From Deltaproteobacteria bacterium (GTDB lineage Bacteria; Desulfobacterota_B; Binatia; UBA9968), in assembly GCA_005879255.1 (NCBI GenBank), contig VBKY01000145.1:1-63136 (forward strand): DNA of 63,136 bases. Reading direction: 5' to 3'. Shown in pieces: positions 24,935 through 34,118 of this stretch. How positions within the stretch are numbered: the stretch's first letter is position 1; every line of letters begins with the position of its first letter. The translations under genes and the position numbers were made by a program. The notes beneath the pieces are model-generated. The model saw only the letters and a program-made list of their open reading frames with translations. It had not been told where the DNA came from and ran no database searches.

Positions 24935-25597
24935 ATGAACATATTGTTTGACCTCGACGGCACTCTGACCGATCCAAAGCAAGGCATCATCGGATGCCTC
25001 CGCTATGCGTTGGAGTCGCTCGGGGCAAATGCGCCGGCAGCGCAGGCCCTTGAGCGATTGATAGGGCCGCCGCTGTCCGAAAGCTTCGCGCATCTACTTG
25101 GCCCCGGAGACAACGATCGGGTCGAACAAGCGGTGCGGCTTTACCGTGAACGGTTTACGGCGAAGGGCATGTTCGAAAACAGCGTATATCCAGGTATCGT
25201 TGACGCTCTCGCCGAGCTTCGCGATTATGGAGTGCAGTTATTCGTGGCGACGTCGAAGCCGCGTGGGTTTGCCGAGCGTATCGTTGAACACTTTGAGCTG
25301 GGCCGGTTCTTCAGTAACGTGTACGGCAGCGAGTTAAGTGGCGCCAACGCGGACAAGAAAGACCTGCTCGGTCACGTGCTGAGAGCGGAATCGTTGCCGC
25401 CGGCCAATACCGTCATGGTGGGGGATCGCTCCTATGACATCTTGGGCGCGCGGGCCAACAGCCTCTTTTCAGTCGGGGTGCTTTGGGGCTATGGATCAAG
25501 AGAAGAACTTGTCGCGGCCGGAGCCGGCGCGCTATGCGATGCGCCGAACGCGCTGGGTAGTCTCCCGTCACTTGTCGATCGGGCAGTACCTTGCTAA
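24935..25597 (+). CDS. HAD-superfamily phosphatase, phosphoglycolate phosphatase-like
   Basis: The 220-residue protein has HAD motif I FDLDGTLTD (residues 5-13), motif II VATSKPRG near 105, and motif IV MVGDRSYDILGARAN near 165; the cap domain lies between motifs I and II (subfamily IA). It should hydrolyse a small phosphate ester such as phosphoglycolate; the exact substrate is uncertain. The start follows 13 bases after the truncated binding-protein gene with little ribosome binding signal. An amidohydrolase gene follows 35 bases downstream. Confidence 0.85.
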   Translation: MNILFDLDGTLTDPKQGIIGCLRYALESLGANAPAAQALERLIGPPLSESFAHLLGPGDNDRVEQAVRLYRERFTAKGMFENSVYPGIVDALAELRDYGVQLFVATSKPRGFAERIVEHFELGRFFSNVYGSELSGANADKKDLLGHVLRAESLPPANTVMVGDRSYDILGARANSLFSVGVLWGYGSREELVAAGAGALCDAPNALGSLPSLVDRAVPC

Positions 25598-25632
25598 CGA
25601 TAGTTTTTACCGCTTTTTGAGGGAGTGAATCG

Positions 25633-26748
25633 ATGGATATCAAATACGGATTGTTCAGTTGCGACTCCCACGCTCAACTCGACCGCGATACTTGGACGAA
25701 GCGGATGTCGAAAGATAAGTGGGGCGATCGAATACCGCAGATCGTCGAAGTAGAGGAGAACGGCCAAACCGTCGACCGCTGGATGGTCAACGGTAAGGTG
25801 CGTAGCGAGTGGGTTTGCAACTGCCCCGCGGCTATGGAGGGTGGCGTCGAGCGCGGTTACTACGATCCGGCCGAGCGATTGAAAGCCCTGAATCACGACC
25901 GCGTCGACGGGGAAGTCCTCTATCCGAATGGCCCCGTTTCCAATTTTGCCTTTCTTCAGGCCGACGCCGCTTTCGAAATTGCGTGCGTGCAAGCCTACAA
26001 CGACGCGCTGGCGGAGTGGCGCGAGGTGAGCGATCGCTACGCTCCCATTGCGATCATTCCTTATATGAGCGATATCGACGTGATCGTCGCTGAAGTCGAA
26101 CGAAGCGTCAGGCGCGGTCATCGGGGTGTGGTGATGTTGGCGGAGCCGGCATTCACCAAAAAAGGCCTCAAGCGCATGAACGATCCGTTTTGGGAGCCGC
26201 TCTGGGCTTGCTGCCAGGACTTGAACATTCCGATGCACTGGCACGGCTCAGCGGGTTTGACGGAGCAGTTGTCATTGCCCAAGTGGAATGGATTTACCAA
26301 AAGAGAACTTCATACCGTCTCGACCTCGCGCCTGTGTGCGACGCCGGCCCAACTCATTCCCAATCTAATTTTTTCTGGAATTCTCGACCGCTATCCACGG
26401 CTCAAATGGGCCTGCGCCGAGACCGGTTTCGGTTGGGTGAGCTACGTGCTCGAAGCCTGCGATCACGAGTGGGAGCAGCGGCGCTTGTGGCAAGAAGGCA
26501 TTCGTATTAAGCCCAGCGAAGTATTCCGGCGACAGATCTATGTTGACTTCTGGTACGAAAAGGCGGGCGTCGAGCTGCGTGAACTGGTCGGTGTCGACAA
26601 CATCATGTGGGAGTCCGACTATCCGCATATCGCGGCGACCTATCCGCGGTCGTGGAGGTTCGTCGAAGAATCATTGCTCGGAGTGCCGGAACATGACCGG
26701 AAGAAGATGTGTTATGGCAACGCGCTGAGACTTTACGGGCTGTCGTAG
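25633..26748 (+). CDS. Amidohydrolase, Amidohydro_2 family
   Basis: The 371-residue protein begins MDIKYGLFSCDSHAQLDRDTWTKRM with the DxH metal motif and has IPMHWHGSAG, then ACAETGFGWVSYVLE and ESDYPHIAATYP with the catalytic Asp near residue 330. All usual ligands are present. Relatives decarboxylate or hydrolyse carboxylated aromatic or muconate compounds. GGGAG lies before the ATG. It is followed by a paralogue with altered active-site residues. Confidence 0.83.
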   Translation: MDIKYGLFSCDSHAQLDRDTWTKRMSKDKWGDRIPQIVEVEENGQTVDRWMVNGKVRSEWVCNCPAAMEGGVERGYYDPAERLKALNHDRVDGEVLYPNGPVSNFAFLQADAAFEIACVQAYNDALAEWREVSDRYAPIAIIPYMSDIDVIVAEVERSVRRGHRGVVMLAEPAFTKKGLKRMNDPFWEPLWACCQDLNIPMHWHGSAGLTEQLSLPKWNGFTKRELHTVSTSRLCATPAQLIPNLIFSGILDRYPRLKWACAETGFGWVSYVLEACDHEWEQRRLWQEGIRIKPSEVFRRQIYVDFWYEKAGVELRELVGVDNIMWESDYPHIAATYPRSWRFVEESLLGVPEHDRKKMCYGNALRLYGLS

Positions 26749-26774
26749 TTTCCGAACTCAGTGCGATGTCATCT

Positions 26775-26846
26775 CGAACCCTTCGACTTCGCTCAGGATA
26801 AACTCCATGGGAGATTTAGATTCCTCGGCTTCGCCTCGGAATGACA
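26775..26846. repeat. CCTTCGACTTCGCTCAGGA and CCTCGGCTTCGCCTCGG dispersed repeats
   Basis: ACCCTTCGACTTCGCTCAGG (from about 26780) and CCTCGGCTTCGCCTCGGAAT (about 26821-26840) are two pairing-capable dispersed repeats side by side between the two amidohydrolase genes. The in-frame ATG at 26841 lies inside the second repeat, which argues against using it as a start. Confidence 0.5.
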
Positions 26847-26876
26847 GCAAGACTTGATACTATGGACGAACGAGAG

Positions 26877-28013
26877 ATGCCAACCAAGAATTTTTTCATC
26901 GGTGTCGACGAACATGTTCAGGAGCGTCCGGAGGTCTGGACGAAGCGGCTGTCGCATGCGAACTGGGGTGATCGCATTCCACATGTCAAAAAAAATTCCA
27001 ATGGCGTAGAGCGTTGGGTCGTCGATGGCCGAGAAACTTTATTGGACGGCGTCGCCGATTGCGGCGCCGTTATGCCGGATAGAACAAAGAACCCGCAACG
27101 GTGGTCAGAGGTGCCGGCAGCTGTTTATGATGCGAAGGAACGACTGAAGGTGATGGATGGAGCCGGGATTGATTACGCCGTGCTTTATCCGACGGTCGCC
27201 GGTTCCGGCGGTCAGAACTTTGGGCGGATCGAAGACCCAGAGTTAGAGCTCGCCTGCGTGCAGGCGTATAACGATTGGCTGCTCGAAGAGTGGGTAAGCG
27301 TGAGCGATCGCTTCATCCCGCAGTGCCTTGCGCCATTGTTTCCCGTCGATGCGGCGGTGAAAGAGATTCGCCGGTCGGTCGCAAACGGTCACAAAGGCGT
27401 CATCTACCCGTCGGTGCCGATGGAATTGCGAGACGTGCCGCACATCAATGAGTCCGTCTACGATCCGCTGTGGGCCGCTTGTCAGGAGTTGGGCGTGCCG
27501 ATCTGTTTTCACGCAGGCGCATCTTCGGCGATCCAAATTCCCGCCTATGAAGGATATTCGCCGACGATCGCCGCAGCATTTCAGGCGATCGCGCGGCCGG
27601 CGAGCTCCGTGTCCGTGCTGGTTAATTTGCTCATCTCAAAGATCTTGATGCGTTTTCCAGAGCTCAAAGTCGTGTTGGCTGAAAGCGGACTCGGTTGGGG
27701 CGCTTATCTCTTGGAGTACACCGATTATCAGGCCAAAGGCGATCAGTTGCCGCAGAACGGCTACGATCTAATGCCTTCTGAAATGTTCAGACGAAATTGT
27801 TACGTTGTCGGTTGGTACGATCAGGCGAGTCTTCGAGTACGGAAATACATCGGGTCCGAAAATATTCTCTGGTCCAGCCAATTTCCGCTGGCGACGTCGA
27901 CTTGGCCGAATACAAAAGAGGCGCTGACAAGAAGCTTCGACGGCGTTGACGTGAACGACCGGCAAAAAATTCTTTGGGAGAACGCCGCGAAGCTGTATAA
28001 GATTGAGCTTTAG
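26877..28013 (+). CDS. Amidohydro_2 family protein lacking the catalytic Asp
   Basis: From the ATG at 26877 the product has 378 residues and begins MPTKNFFIGVDEHVQERPEVWTKRL, aligning residue for residue with its neighbour's start. DEH and ICFHAGAS are kept, and AESGLGWGAYLLE is normal. The segment that should read SDYPH reads SSQFPLATSTWP: the metal/catalytic Asp is Gln and the next His is Leu. It may therefore be inactive, regulatory, or act without the usual metal. It lies in a run of related genes, so a partner subunit role is possible. A longer start at 26841 lies inside a repeat. Confidence 0.78.
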   Translation: MPTKNFFIGVDEHVQERPEVWTKRLSHANWGDRIPHVKKNSNGVERWVVDGRETLLDGVADCGAVMPDRTKNPQRWSEVPAAVYDAKERLKVMDGAGIDYAVLYPTVAGSGGQNFGRIEDPELELACVQAYNDWLLEEWVSVSDRFIPQCLAPLFPVDAAVKEIRRSVANGHKGVIYPSVPMELRDVPHINESVYDPLWAACQELGVPICFHAGASSAIQIPAYEGYSPTIAAAFQAIARPASSVSVLVNLLISKILMRFPELKVVLAESGLGWGAYLLEYTDYQAKGDQLPQNGYDLMPSEMFRRNCYVVGWYDQASLRVRKYIGSENILWSSQFPLATSTWPNTKEALTRSFDGVDVNDRQKILWENAAKLYKIEL

Positions 28014-28037
28014 ATTGTATACATTTGCGGGAGAAGT

Positions 28038-28065
28038 GTAGGGGCACGGCATGCCGTGCCCCTAC
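28038..28065. repeat. GTAGGGGC-family palindrome, copy 4
   Basis: A perfect 28-base palindrome, with half-site GTAGGGGCACGGCA. The core is identical to copy 1 at 5686-5705. It separates an amidohydrolase from a bicupin gene. Confidence 0.85.
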
Positions 28066-28139
28066 GTGGCACTACAGCGTATCTGGATACCGTCGCAGAT
28101 GCAGGAGCTTATCTGAAGAAAGAGGAAGGAGAATTATTC

Positions 28140-29231
28140 ATGGCTAACGCTATCTCGACAGCTGAAGAAGAAGTAAAAGAACGTCTCGGCTACAAATCGC
28201 CGTACGAGCAGTGGAAGGAGTCGGAGGGCCTGCCGACGTATCGCGGCTTGTTCGTCAAAAATCTCTACGACGTTGAGCTCGCTCCGTGGCGGTCCAGCGG
28301 CGACGGTTTAGCGGCATTCCTCAACCTAGAGGGCACGGGCGGATTCAATGACTCGTACGTCGCCGAGATCCCGCCGGGAAAGTCGCTCAAAGCGCATCGT
28401 CATCTGTTCGAAGAGACCATATACATCCTCAAAGGACAGGGCGCCACGTCGGTTTGGATCGATCCAAGCAGAAAGGAAACCTTCGAATGGCAAGAGGGGA
28501 GTTACTTTTCAATTCCGATGAATGCGTGGCATGAACACCACAACGCTTCAGGCTTGGAGGCCGCGCGTTACATCGCGATGACCAGTGCGCCGCGAGTGAT
28601 CGATACCTTTAACAACTACGAATTTGTCTTCGACAACCCTTTTGTCTTTCGCGACCGGTATAACGCCGAGGAGGGCTACTTCAAACAAAAGGCGCCGGCG
28701 CAGCAATGGTCGACCAACTTCGTCGCTGACGTGCGTGTGTGCCAGACCTATTCCGGCGGATTCGACCGCGGCGGCGGGGCCAAGAGCACCGTCTTTCGCA
28801 TGGTCAACAACACGGTCAAATCCCACGTGTCGCTCTGGGGTGTCGGCGCATACAAGAAAGCGCACCGTCACGGCCCAGGGATTCATGTCTTGATTATCAG
28901 AGGGCATGGTTACTCGCTGATGTGGCAAGACAGCAAACCTATGGAACGAATCGATTGGGGGCCGGGAAGCGTGTTTGTGCCGCCGGAAATGTGGTTTCAT
29001 CAGCATTTCAATGGCAGCGCTGAGCCGGTGTTCTTTCTCGCCATCGGCTGGGGCAGCGACAAGCCCAAAGCAGGCGGCAAGGCCTACGTCTACAAGAGCG
29101 TGAAGGAAGGCGGCGATCAGATCGAGTACGAAGACGAAGATCCGAAGATTCATGCCGAGTTTGAAACGGCCATGAAGGGCGCCAGCGCGCGGTGCAAGAT
29201 GGATTACCATCCGCACTGCACGATGAAGTGA
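28140..29231 (+). CDS. Bicupin protein
   Basis: The 363-residue protein has cupin 1 with LKAHRHLFEETIYILKGQG and MNAWHEHHN (about residues 80-140) and cupin 2 with KKAHRHGPGIHVLIIRGHG and MWFHQHFNG (about 240-300). Both keep HxH and later His ligands, and the first also has Glu. GGAAGGAG precedes the ATG at 28140; the longer frame to 28056 runs over the palindromic repeat. It is followed by a binding protein and an amidohydrolase, repeating the association seen near 21.6-26.7 kb. The reaction is unknown. Confidence 0.8.
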   Translation: MANAISTAEEEVKERLGYKSPYEQWKESEGLPTYRGLFVKNLYDVELAPWRSSGDGLAAFLNLEGTGGFNDSYVAEIPPGKSLKAHRHLFEETIYILKGQGATSVWIDPSRKETFEWQEGSYFSIPMNAWHEHHNASGLEAARYIAMTSAPRVIDTFNNYEFVFDNPFVFRDRYNAEEGYFKQKAPAQQWSTNFVADVRVCQTYSGGFDRGGGAKSTVFRMVNNTVKSHVSLWGVGAYKKAHRHGPGIHVLIIRGHGYSLMWQDSKPMERIDWGPGSVFVPPEMWFHQHFNGSAEPVFFLAIGWGSDKPKAGGKAYVYKSVKEGGDQIEYEDEDPKIHAEFETAMKGASARCKMDYHPHCTMK

Positions 29232-29273
29232 TTCTCGGCCGAGAATCGAAGTTCGAGGATTAGAGGATAGAAA

Positions 29274-30356
29274 ATGGCATTTGACAAATTCATGGCGTGC
29301 GCGCTTACGGCATTGGTTTTTGTCTACGCCACAATCTCTCTAGCAGAATCTGCGTCGATCGAAGCGCTTTACAACGAGATCGACAAGCTACCGCCACAAC
29401 AACGGCAGAAGCGGCTGGAAGACGGCGCGCGGCGTGAAGGTAAGTTTAAGTTTTATGGTATCTCCGCCGCCGCCCTCCTCGACGCTTATACCCGCGGTTT
29501 CATGAAAAAATATCCCTTCATCAAGGCCGAGTTCTGGCGCGGCAGCGGCAACAAACTAGTTTTTCGCACGTTAACCGAACATCGGACCGGTCAGCTCGAC
29601 ACCGATGCCGTACTGGTCGGCACTGAAAACGTCATGACTCTCAAGCGCTCGGGCATTTGGGTGCGCTATCATTCGCCAGAATCCGAGAATTTTGGCAAAG
29701 ACTACACCGACAAGGACGGTTACTGGCATGCAGACAGCTTGGGCGTGTCGGCGATCGGTTACAACACGCGTCTAGTCAAAAGAGAAGAAGCGCCGAAAGG
29801 TTACAGTGATCTTTTCGACTCAAAGTGGAAAGGGAATCTTTCCATCGATATGGAGCCGGAGCGGGCTCTGATGGGTTGGTTAACCGCTTGGGGCGAGCAG
29901 AAGACGATAGCTTTCGTGGAGGGCTTGATGAAAAACGGCGCGGTCGTGCGTCGTGGCCACACCCTGCAAGCGCAACTCTTGTGTGCCGGAGAATTCAAGA
30001 TCGCCGCGGAGATTTACCCAGACGCCATCTTGCGGATGAAGCAGGGCGGCTGCCCGACGGAGATCGTTTTTCCCAACCCCACGCCGGCGCATATCAGCGG
30101 GGCCATCGGCGTCTACACCAACACGCCGCACCCGCATGCGGCCGCACTGTTCATCGATTTTATGAAATCGGCTGAGGGCGCCAAAATACTTGCTTCGACG
30201 GGCCGTCTCTCGGGACGCAAAGGAGTCAAGTCGTTATACGAGGAGCTTTCCAACCTGGAAGAGCGTGGTATTCACGTTTTGATCGTTACGCCGGAACAAT
30301 CTGAAAAAATAGCGAAGCCGATGGAAAAAATCATGAAGGAAATCTTGGTACCATAG
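29274..30356 (+). CDS. ABC transporter substrate-binding protein, Fe3+/family 1 type
   Basis: The 360-residue protein has a signal peptide (MAFDKFMACALTALVFVYATISLA) and the subfamily marker LYNEIDKLPPQQRQKRLEDGARREGKFKFYG shared with 21583. The C-terminal helix is NTPHPHAAALFIDFMKSAEGAKILAS. It should capture a small ligand in the periplasm. AGAGGATAGAAA precedes the ATG. It lies 42 bases after a bicupin gene and before an amidohydrolase gene. Confidence 0.88.
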   Translation: MAFDKFMACALTALVFVYATISLAESASIEALYNEIDKLPPQQRQKRLEDGARREGKFKFYGISAAALLDAYTRGFMKKYPFIKAEFWRGSGNKLVFRTLTEHRTGQLDTDAVLVGTENVMTLKRSGIWVRYHSPESENFGKDYTDKDGYWHADSLGVSAIGYNTRLVKREEAPKGYSDLFDSKWKGNLSIDMEPERALMGWLTAWGEQKTIAFVEGLMKNGAVVRRGHTLQAQLLCAGEFKIAAEIYPDAILRMKQGGCPTEIVFPNPTPAHISGAIGVYTNTPHPHAAALFIDFMKSAEGAKILASTGRLSGRKGVKSLYEELSNLEERGIHVLIVTPEQSEKIAKPMEKIMKEILVP

Positions 30357-30401
30357 CCCGACAATCGATCTCGGCCGTCTCGGCGTATCGTATGTCCATA
30401 T

Positions 30402-30425
30402 GTAGGGGCGACCGGCCGGTCGCCC
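30402..30425. repeat. GTAGGGGC-family palindrome, copy 5
   Basis: GTAG is followed by GGGCGACCGGCCGGTCGCCC, a perfect 20-base palindrome at 30406-30425. The arm is shared with the family while the core differs. It lies between the binding-protein and amidohydrolase genes. Confidence 0.75.
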
Positions 30426-30456
30426 GTCCACGAAACGAATTGGAGAATCTATCGTA

Positions 30457-31620
30457 ATGGCTCGCAAGTATCGCTATTTTTCCGCTGACAGTCACTTCGA
30501 GCGGCTGCCGGAAACCTGGACGCACAGAGTTCCGGCAAAATATCGCGACCGGGCGCCGCGCCGAATCAAGCTTGCCGACGGCAGAGACGCGATCGTCGAA
30601 GAAGGACAGCCGCTCGAGTACCGCGGTACCAATCTGTTCGCAGGCAAATCTCTTGAAGAATTCAATCCGGTCAACTTGAATTTCGAAGGATCCGCCGGCG
30701 CTGGCTCGCCAGAGCAGCGGCTAAAAGAGCAAGACGCTGACGGTATCGACGGCGAGCTGTTGTTTGCTACCGAAGCGCGCAACACGAAAATCAAAGACAA
30801 GGATGTTTTTCTTGCGCTCATCAAGGCGTTCAACGACTATTTCATCGAGGAGTATTGCGCCGTCGATTCCGATCGTTTGATCGGCGTCGCCGTTATGCCG
30901 GACATCGGCGCCGAGGAAAATATCGCCGAGATGAAGCGCTGCAAAGAAAAAGCATTTAAAGCGATTCGCCTGCACACGTTCCCGAGCGGCAAGAGCTATC
31001 CAACACCCGACGACGATAAGTTTTACGCTGCGGCGTTAGATCTGAACATGCCGATCACGATCCATACGTCATTTCCGCGCCGAACCGACGAGCGTGATGT
31101 TTTTCTCATGAAGTATCCGAAAGATCCGCAGGGCGAAGACCGGCCGTTCGATTTTCTCCAACGCCTGGCGCGGCAGGGCATCTATCACTGTGGCGCTGTG
31201 GAAGCGACGCAGCTAATTTTCACCGGCGTATTCGACCGCTTTCCGAAGCTGCAGATCTACTGGGCGGAAAACAACATCGGCTGGCTTCCGTACTTCTACC
31301 AGCAGATGGACCAAACCTACAAAGTGAACTGTCACTGGGCCGAGCGGCTTTTGGGTTTGCCGAAGCTAAGAAAACTTCCAAGTGAGTATCTACGTGAGCA
31401 CGCGCAATGGGGCGTCTTCGACGACCCGATCGGCATCCAACTCCGCCACAGGGTCGGCGTCGACAAGATCATGTGGTCGACCGACTTCCCGCACATCGTC
31501 ACGCGCTGGCCGAAGTCGCTGGAGCTGATGAAAGAACAATTCGCCGGCGTGCCGGAGAATGAGAAATCGAAGATGTTAGCAGGCAACGCGGTGAAGTTCT
31601 TTCATCTCGACGCGGCATAG
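30457..31620 (+). CDS. Amidohydrolase, Amidohydro_2 family
   Basis: The 387-residue protein begins MARKYRYFSADSHFERLPETWTHRV and has the DxH motif, ITIHTSFPR near residue 205, YWAENNIGWLPYFYQQMD near 270 and STDFPHIVTRWP with the catalytic Asp near 345. All ligands are present. GGAG precedes the ATG. It is the third member of a run with the 25633 and 26877 genes and clearly a paralogue. The substrate is unknown. Confidence 0.83.
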   Translation: MARKYRYFSADSHFERLPETWTHRVPAKYRDRAPRRIKLADGRDAIVEEGQPLEYRGTNLFAGKSLEEFNPVNLNFEGSAGAGSPEQRLKEQDADGIDGELLFATEARNTKIKDKDVFLALIKAFNDYFIEEYCAVDSDRLIGVAVMPDIGAEENIAEMKRCKEKAFKAIRLHTFPSGKSYPTPDDDKFYAAALDLNMPITIHTSFPRRTDERDVFLMKYPKDPQGEDRPFDFLQRLARQGIYHCGAVEATQLIFTGVFDRFPKLQIYWAENNIGWLPYFYQQMDQTYKVNCHWAERLLGLPKLRKLPSEYLREHAQWGVFDDPIGIQLRHRVGVDKIMWSTDFPHIVTRWPKSLELMKEQFAGVPENEKSKMLAGNAVKFFHLDAA

Positions 31621-31713
31621 CACACGAATTCGGATTTTTGGCCGCAAAGATCTGTCCTGAGGCCTTCGGCTAGCTAAGGATAACCTCCGCCGAAGCAACG
31701 CAAAGATCGGAAA

Positions 31714-31740
31714 GTAGGGGCGCGGCATGCCGTGCCTTAC
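31714..31740. repeat. GTAGGGGC-family palindrome, copy 6 (diverged)
   Basis: GTAGGGGCGCGGCATGCCGT and then GCCTTAC: the right arm has lost two C residues and one pair is mismatched. A CCTTCGGC...CCGAAG repeat lies just upstream (about 31660-31697). It lies between convergent amidohydrolase genes. Confidence 0.65.
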
Positions 31741-31814
31741 GGGTAGGGTGCGCTTCAGCCTGAGGCTGATCCGTCCTATGGCGGATGCGCACCGTACAAT
31801 TCTACAATTCACTA

Positions 31815-32942
31815 TCAACCGAGCGGCACCTGTAAGTTATATAGCCGCGCCGAGTTCTCTCCCAGTATCCGATTCTGAGTTTCGTTCGAAAAACCCGCTG
31901 CGCGGATGCGCGAAACCGTTTCGGGCCATTTGCTATCGCCGTGCGGATAGTCGGAGGCGTACATGATGCATTTGTCGCCGACGGCGTTGATCACGGCGGG
32001 CAGCATGATTTCACCCGGCTCGCAGGAGACCACCATGCGGCCTTCGGCGAAAAGCTCGCTTGGTTTGATGCGGCTCTTCGGTCGCTTGCGATTCAAGACG
32101 CCGTCGTACATGCGTGGATCTCTTTCACCGCGCTCGTGCATTTCGTCCATTCTTTCAATCCAATAAGGCAGCCAACCGCAGCCGGTTTCCAATAAGCCGA
32201 AGCGGATTTTTGGAAAGAGGTCGACAATACCGCCGCCGACGAGCGAAACCATAGCGGCTGTTAATGTGAGCGGCATGGAGACTGCCTTGGCGCCCCAGAA
32301 ATGATCGAATAATTCTTGACCGACCGTCGGATACATTCCCGTCACGGTGTGGACTCCTACGCCGACGTCGAGTTGTTCCACTGTTTCCCAAAATGTATAG
32401 AGCTCGGGATGATCGAGGGTGCGCGTGCCGATGGTTCCAGTAACCATGACGCCGACGGCGCCGAGGGATTTGACCGCGCGCGTCAACTCTTCCGCCGCCG
32501 CTTTGGGATCTTGCAAGGCGACGATCGCGGCGAAGCGCAACCGTCCACCTCCTTGCACGCAGCGCTCGGAAATCCAAGTGTTATAAGCGCGCGAGATCGC
32601 GGTGGCGAGCCCCGCGTGCTCTAAGCTATTGATCGACATCAGCACGTTTGGATAGATCACCTGAAGATCGATGCCTTCGAGATCGAGATCCGCCAGGCGG
32701 CCCGGCACGTTGCTTAGATCGAGATCTTTGACCCGGAGCGTTGGTGTTTTGTTGGCGATGCTGCCCGGGGTGCCGGGGCCCCAACCGAAGGGCTTGCTGA
32801 CGACGCGCCCTTCGATAATATAGAAGCCGCGCCCGTCGTCGAACGTGACGAAGCGCGGTCGATTCCGGAAGAATTCTTTGTCCAAATAGTTGTCGAAGAC
32901 TTCCTGAGGAATTTGAGTGTGGCCGTCGGCATCGATAATCAT
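31815..32942 (-). CDS. Amidohydrolase, Amidohydro_2 family
   Basis: The 375-residue protein begins MIIDADGHTQIPQEVFDNYLD with DxH as DGH, and has a probable metal-His region near VGVHTVTG, GLLETGCGWLPYWIERMDE near 260 and ASDYPHGDSKWP with the catalytic Asp near 340. GAGGAGGACAAACC precedes the ATG. It runs on the minus strand, 15 bases or fewer downstream of an NMT1-type binding-protein gene, so the two form an operon. The binding protein may supply its substrate. Confidence 0.83.
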   Translation of the reverse strand: MIIDADGHTQIPQEVFDNYLDKEFFRNRPRFVTFDDGRGFYIIEGRVVSKPFGWGPGTPGSIANKTPTLRVKDLDLSNVPGRLADLDLEGIDLQVIYPNVLMSINSLEHAGLATAISRAYNTWISERCVQGGGRLRFAAIVALQDPKAAAEELTRAVKSLGAVGVMVTGTIGTRTLDHPELYTFWETVEQLDVGVGVHTVTGMYPTVGQELFDHFWGAKAVSMPLTLTAAMVSLVGGGIVDLFPKIRFGLLETGCGWLPYWIERMDEMHERGERDPRMYDGVLNRKRPKSRIKPSELFAEGRMVVSCEPGEIMLPAVINAVGDKCIMYASDYPHGDSKWPETVSRIRAAGFSNETQNRILGENSARLYNLQVPLG

Positions 32943-32957
32943 GGTTTGTCCTCCTCG

Positions 32958-33947
32958 TTAGCGTTTTACTTCGCGCTGGATCGCGCGGACGATGCTCCAG
33001 TCGACAAAATCTTTAGGCGCGAAGTTGGACTGTGCGATTTTGGCATCTTGTTGGGCGCGTTTAATGGAAGCAGCGATCAGCTCGTCGCTGACTTCGCCTC
33101 GCGAATTATACGTCGGCATCGCTGCGTCGTAGGCGGTTTGCGCGGTTTCGCGATCTAGATTCCACTCCTTCTGAATGAGCCCGACTGCCTCGCTGGGATG
33201 ATCGAAGGCGTAATACAAGCCGCGAATCATCGCACGGAGAAATCGGCGGACTTGATCCGGGTTGTCGCGTAGTTTCACGCGGCGCATGACGAGTCCATTC
33301 TCGACGAATCTGGGCAGGATTTCTGGACCGAGAACCAAACGGTTGTAACCTTTGCGCACCGCAATGGAGTCGTACGGCGGCGACAGGGTCGTTGCGGCAA
33401 CGCTGCCGGAAAACAGCGCGGTCATGCCTTGAGTGACATCGATCGTCGAGATCAGCTTGACGTCTTTCTCCGCATCCAAGCCGAGGTACTTCACCATCGC
33501 GACGGTGGCGTGATAGTGGCTGCCGCGCGTACCGCCGTGGCCGATAATCTCGCCGCGCAATGTTTTAGCATCCTTGATGTCAGGCCGGCTGATCAGGTAA
33601 AGAAGCGGTTTTTCCGTTGATACATAAGTTGCGATGAGGGGCGCGCCACCGATCGCCGCGCCGAGACCGGAATTGAACGCGGTAATAAAATCGAGATCCC
33701 CAGAGACGAGCGCCGCGATCGCGGTGTTGGTCTTGGTCGTAATCGGTTTGTAATCGAATCCTTCACTCTCGAAGATCCCCTGTCGCTGGGCCAGATAGAT
33801 CGGCAAATTGAGCACATGTTTGGCGGAGAGGCCGAGAGTGACGGGCTCCAATTTACGCGGAGCGCCGGATTTTTCCTGCGCTCCCGCCGCGGACAACCAT
33901 GTGATCAGCAGCAACCATGGGCTAAATCGTCTGAGCGTTGTAAACAT
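32958..33947 (-). CDS. ABC transporter substrate-binding protein, NMT1/SsuA-like
   Basis: The 329-residue protein (ATG at 33947) has signal peptide MFTTLRRFSPWLLLITWLSAAGA, then KLEPVTLGLSAKHVLNLPIYLAQRQGIFESEGFDYKPI, the family's first-lobe motif, and TLRGEIIGHGGTRGSHYHATVAMVKYLGLDAEKD. A TTG nine bases further upstream is a possible start. It lies directly upstream of an amidohydrolase gene on the same strand, and no permease is adjacent. Confidence 0.85.
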   Translation of the reverse strand: MFTTLRRFSPWLLLITWLSAAGAQEKSGAPRKLEPVTLGLSAKHVLNLPIYLAQRQGIFESEGFDYKPITTKTNTAIAALVSGDLDFITAFNSGLGAAIGGAPLIATYVSTEKPLLYLISRPDIKDAKTLRGEIIGHGGTRGSHYHATVAMVKYLGLDAEKDVKLISTIDVTQGMTALFSGSVAATTLSPPYDSIAVRKGYNRLVLGPEILPRFVENGLVMRRVKLRDNPDQVRRFLRAMIRGLYYAFDHPSEAVGLIQKEWNLDRETAQTAYDAAMPTYNSRGEVSDELIAASIKRAQQDAKIAQSNFAPKDFVDWSIVRAIQREVKR

Positions 33948-34118
33948 CGGCTTCAAACTGATCTATATCGCTGGCGCGGAGCGGGCGTCAAGGTTGGCAA
34001 AGCCGCGCTTGCGGCAATCTACGCACTCACGCGCATGACGATTGTTGACCGATGCTGCCGAGCTATGATTATGTGGTGGCGCTCGCGAACGAAAGTAAGT
34101 CCAAGCCGGAGGTAAATG

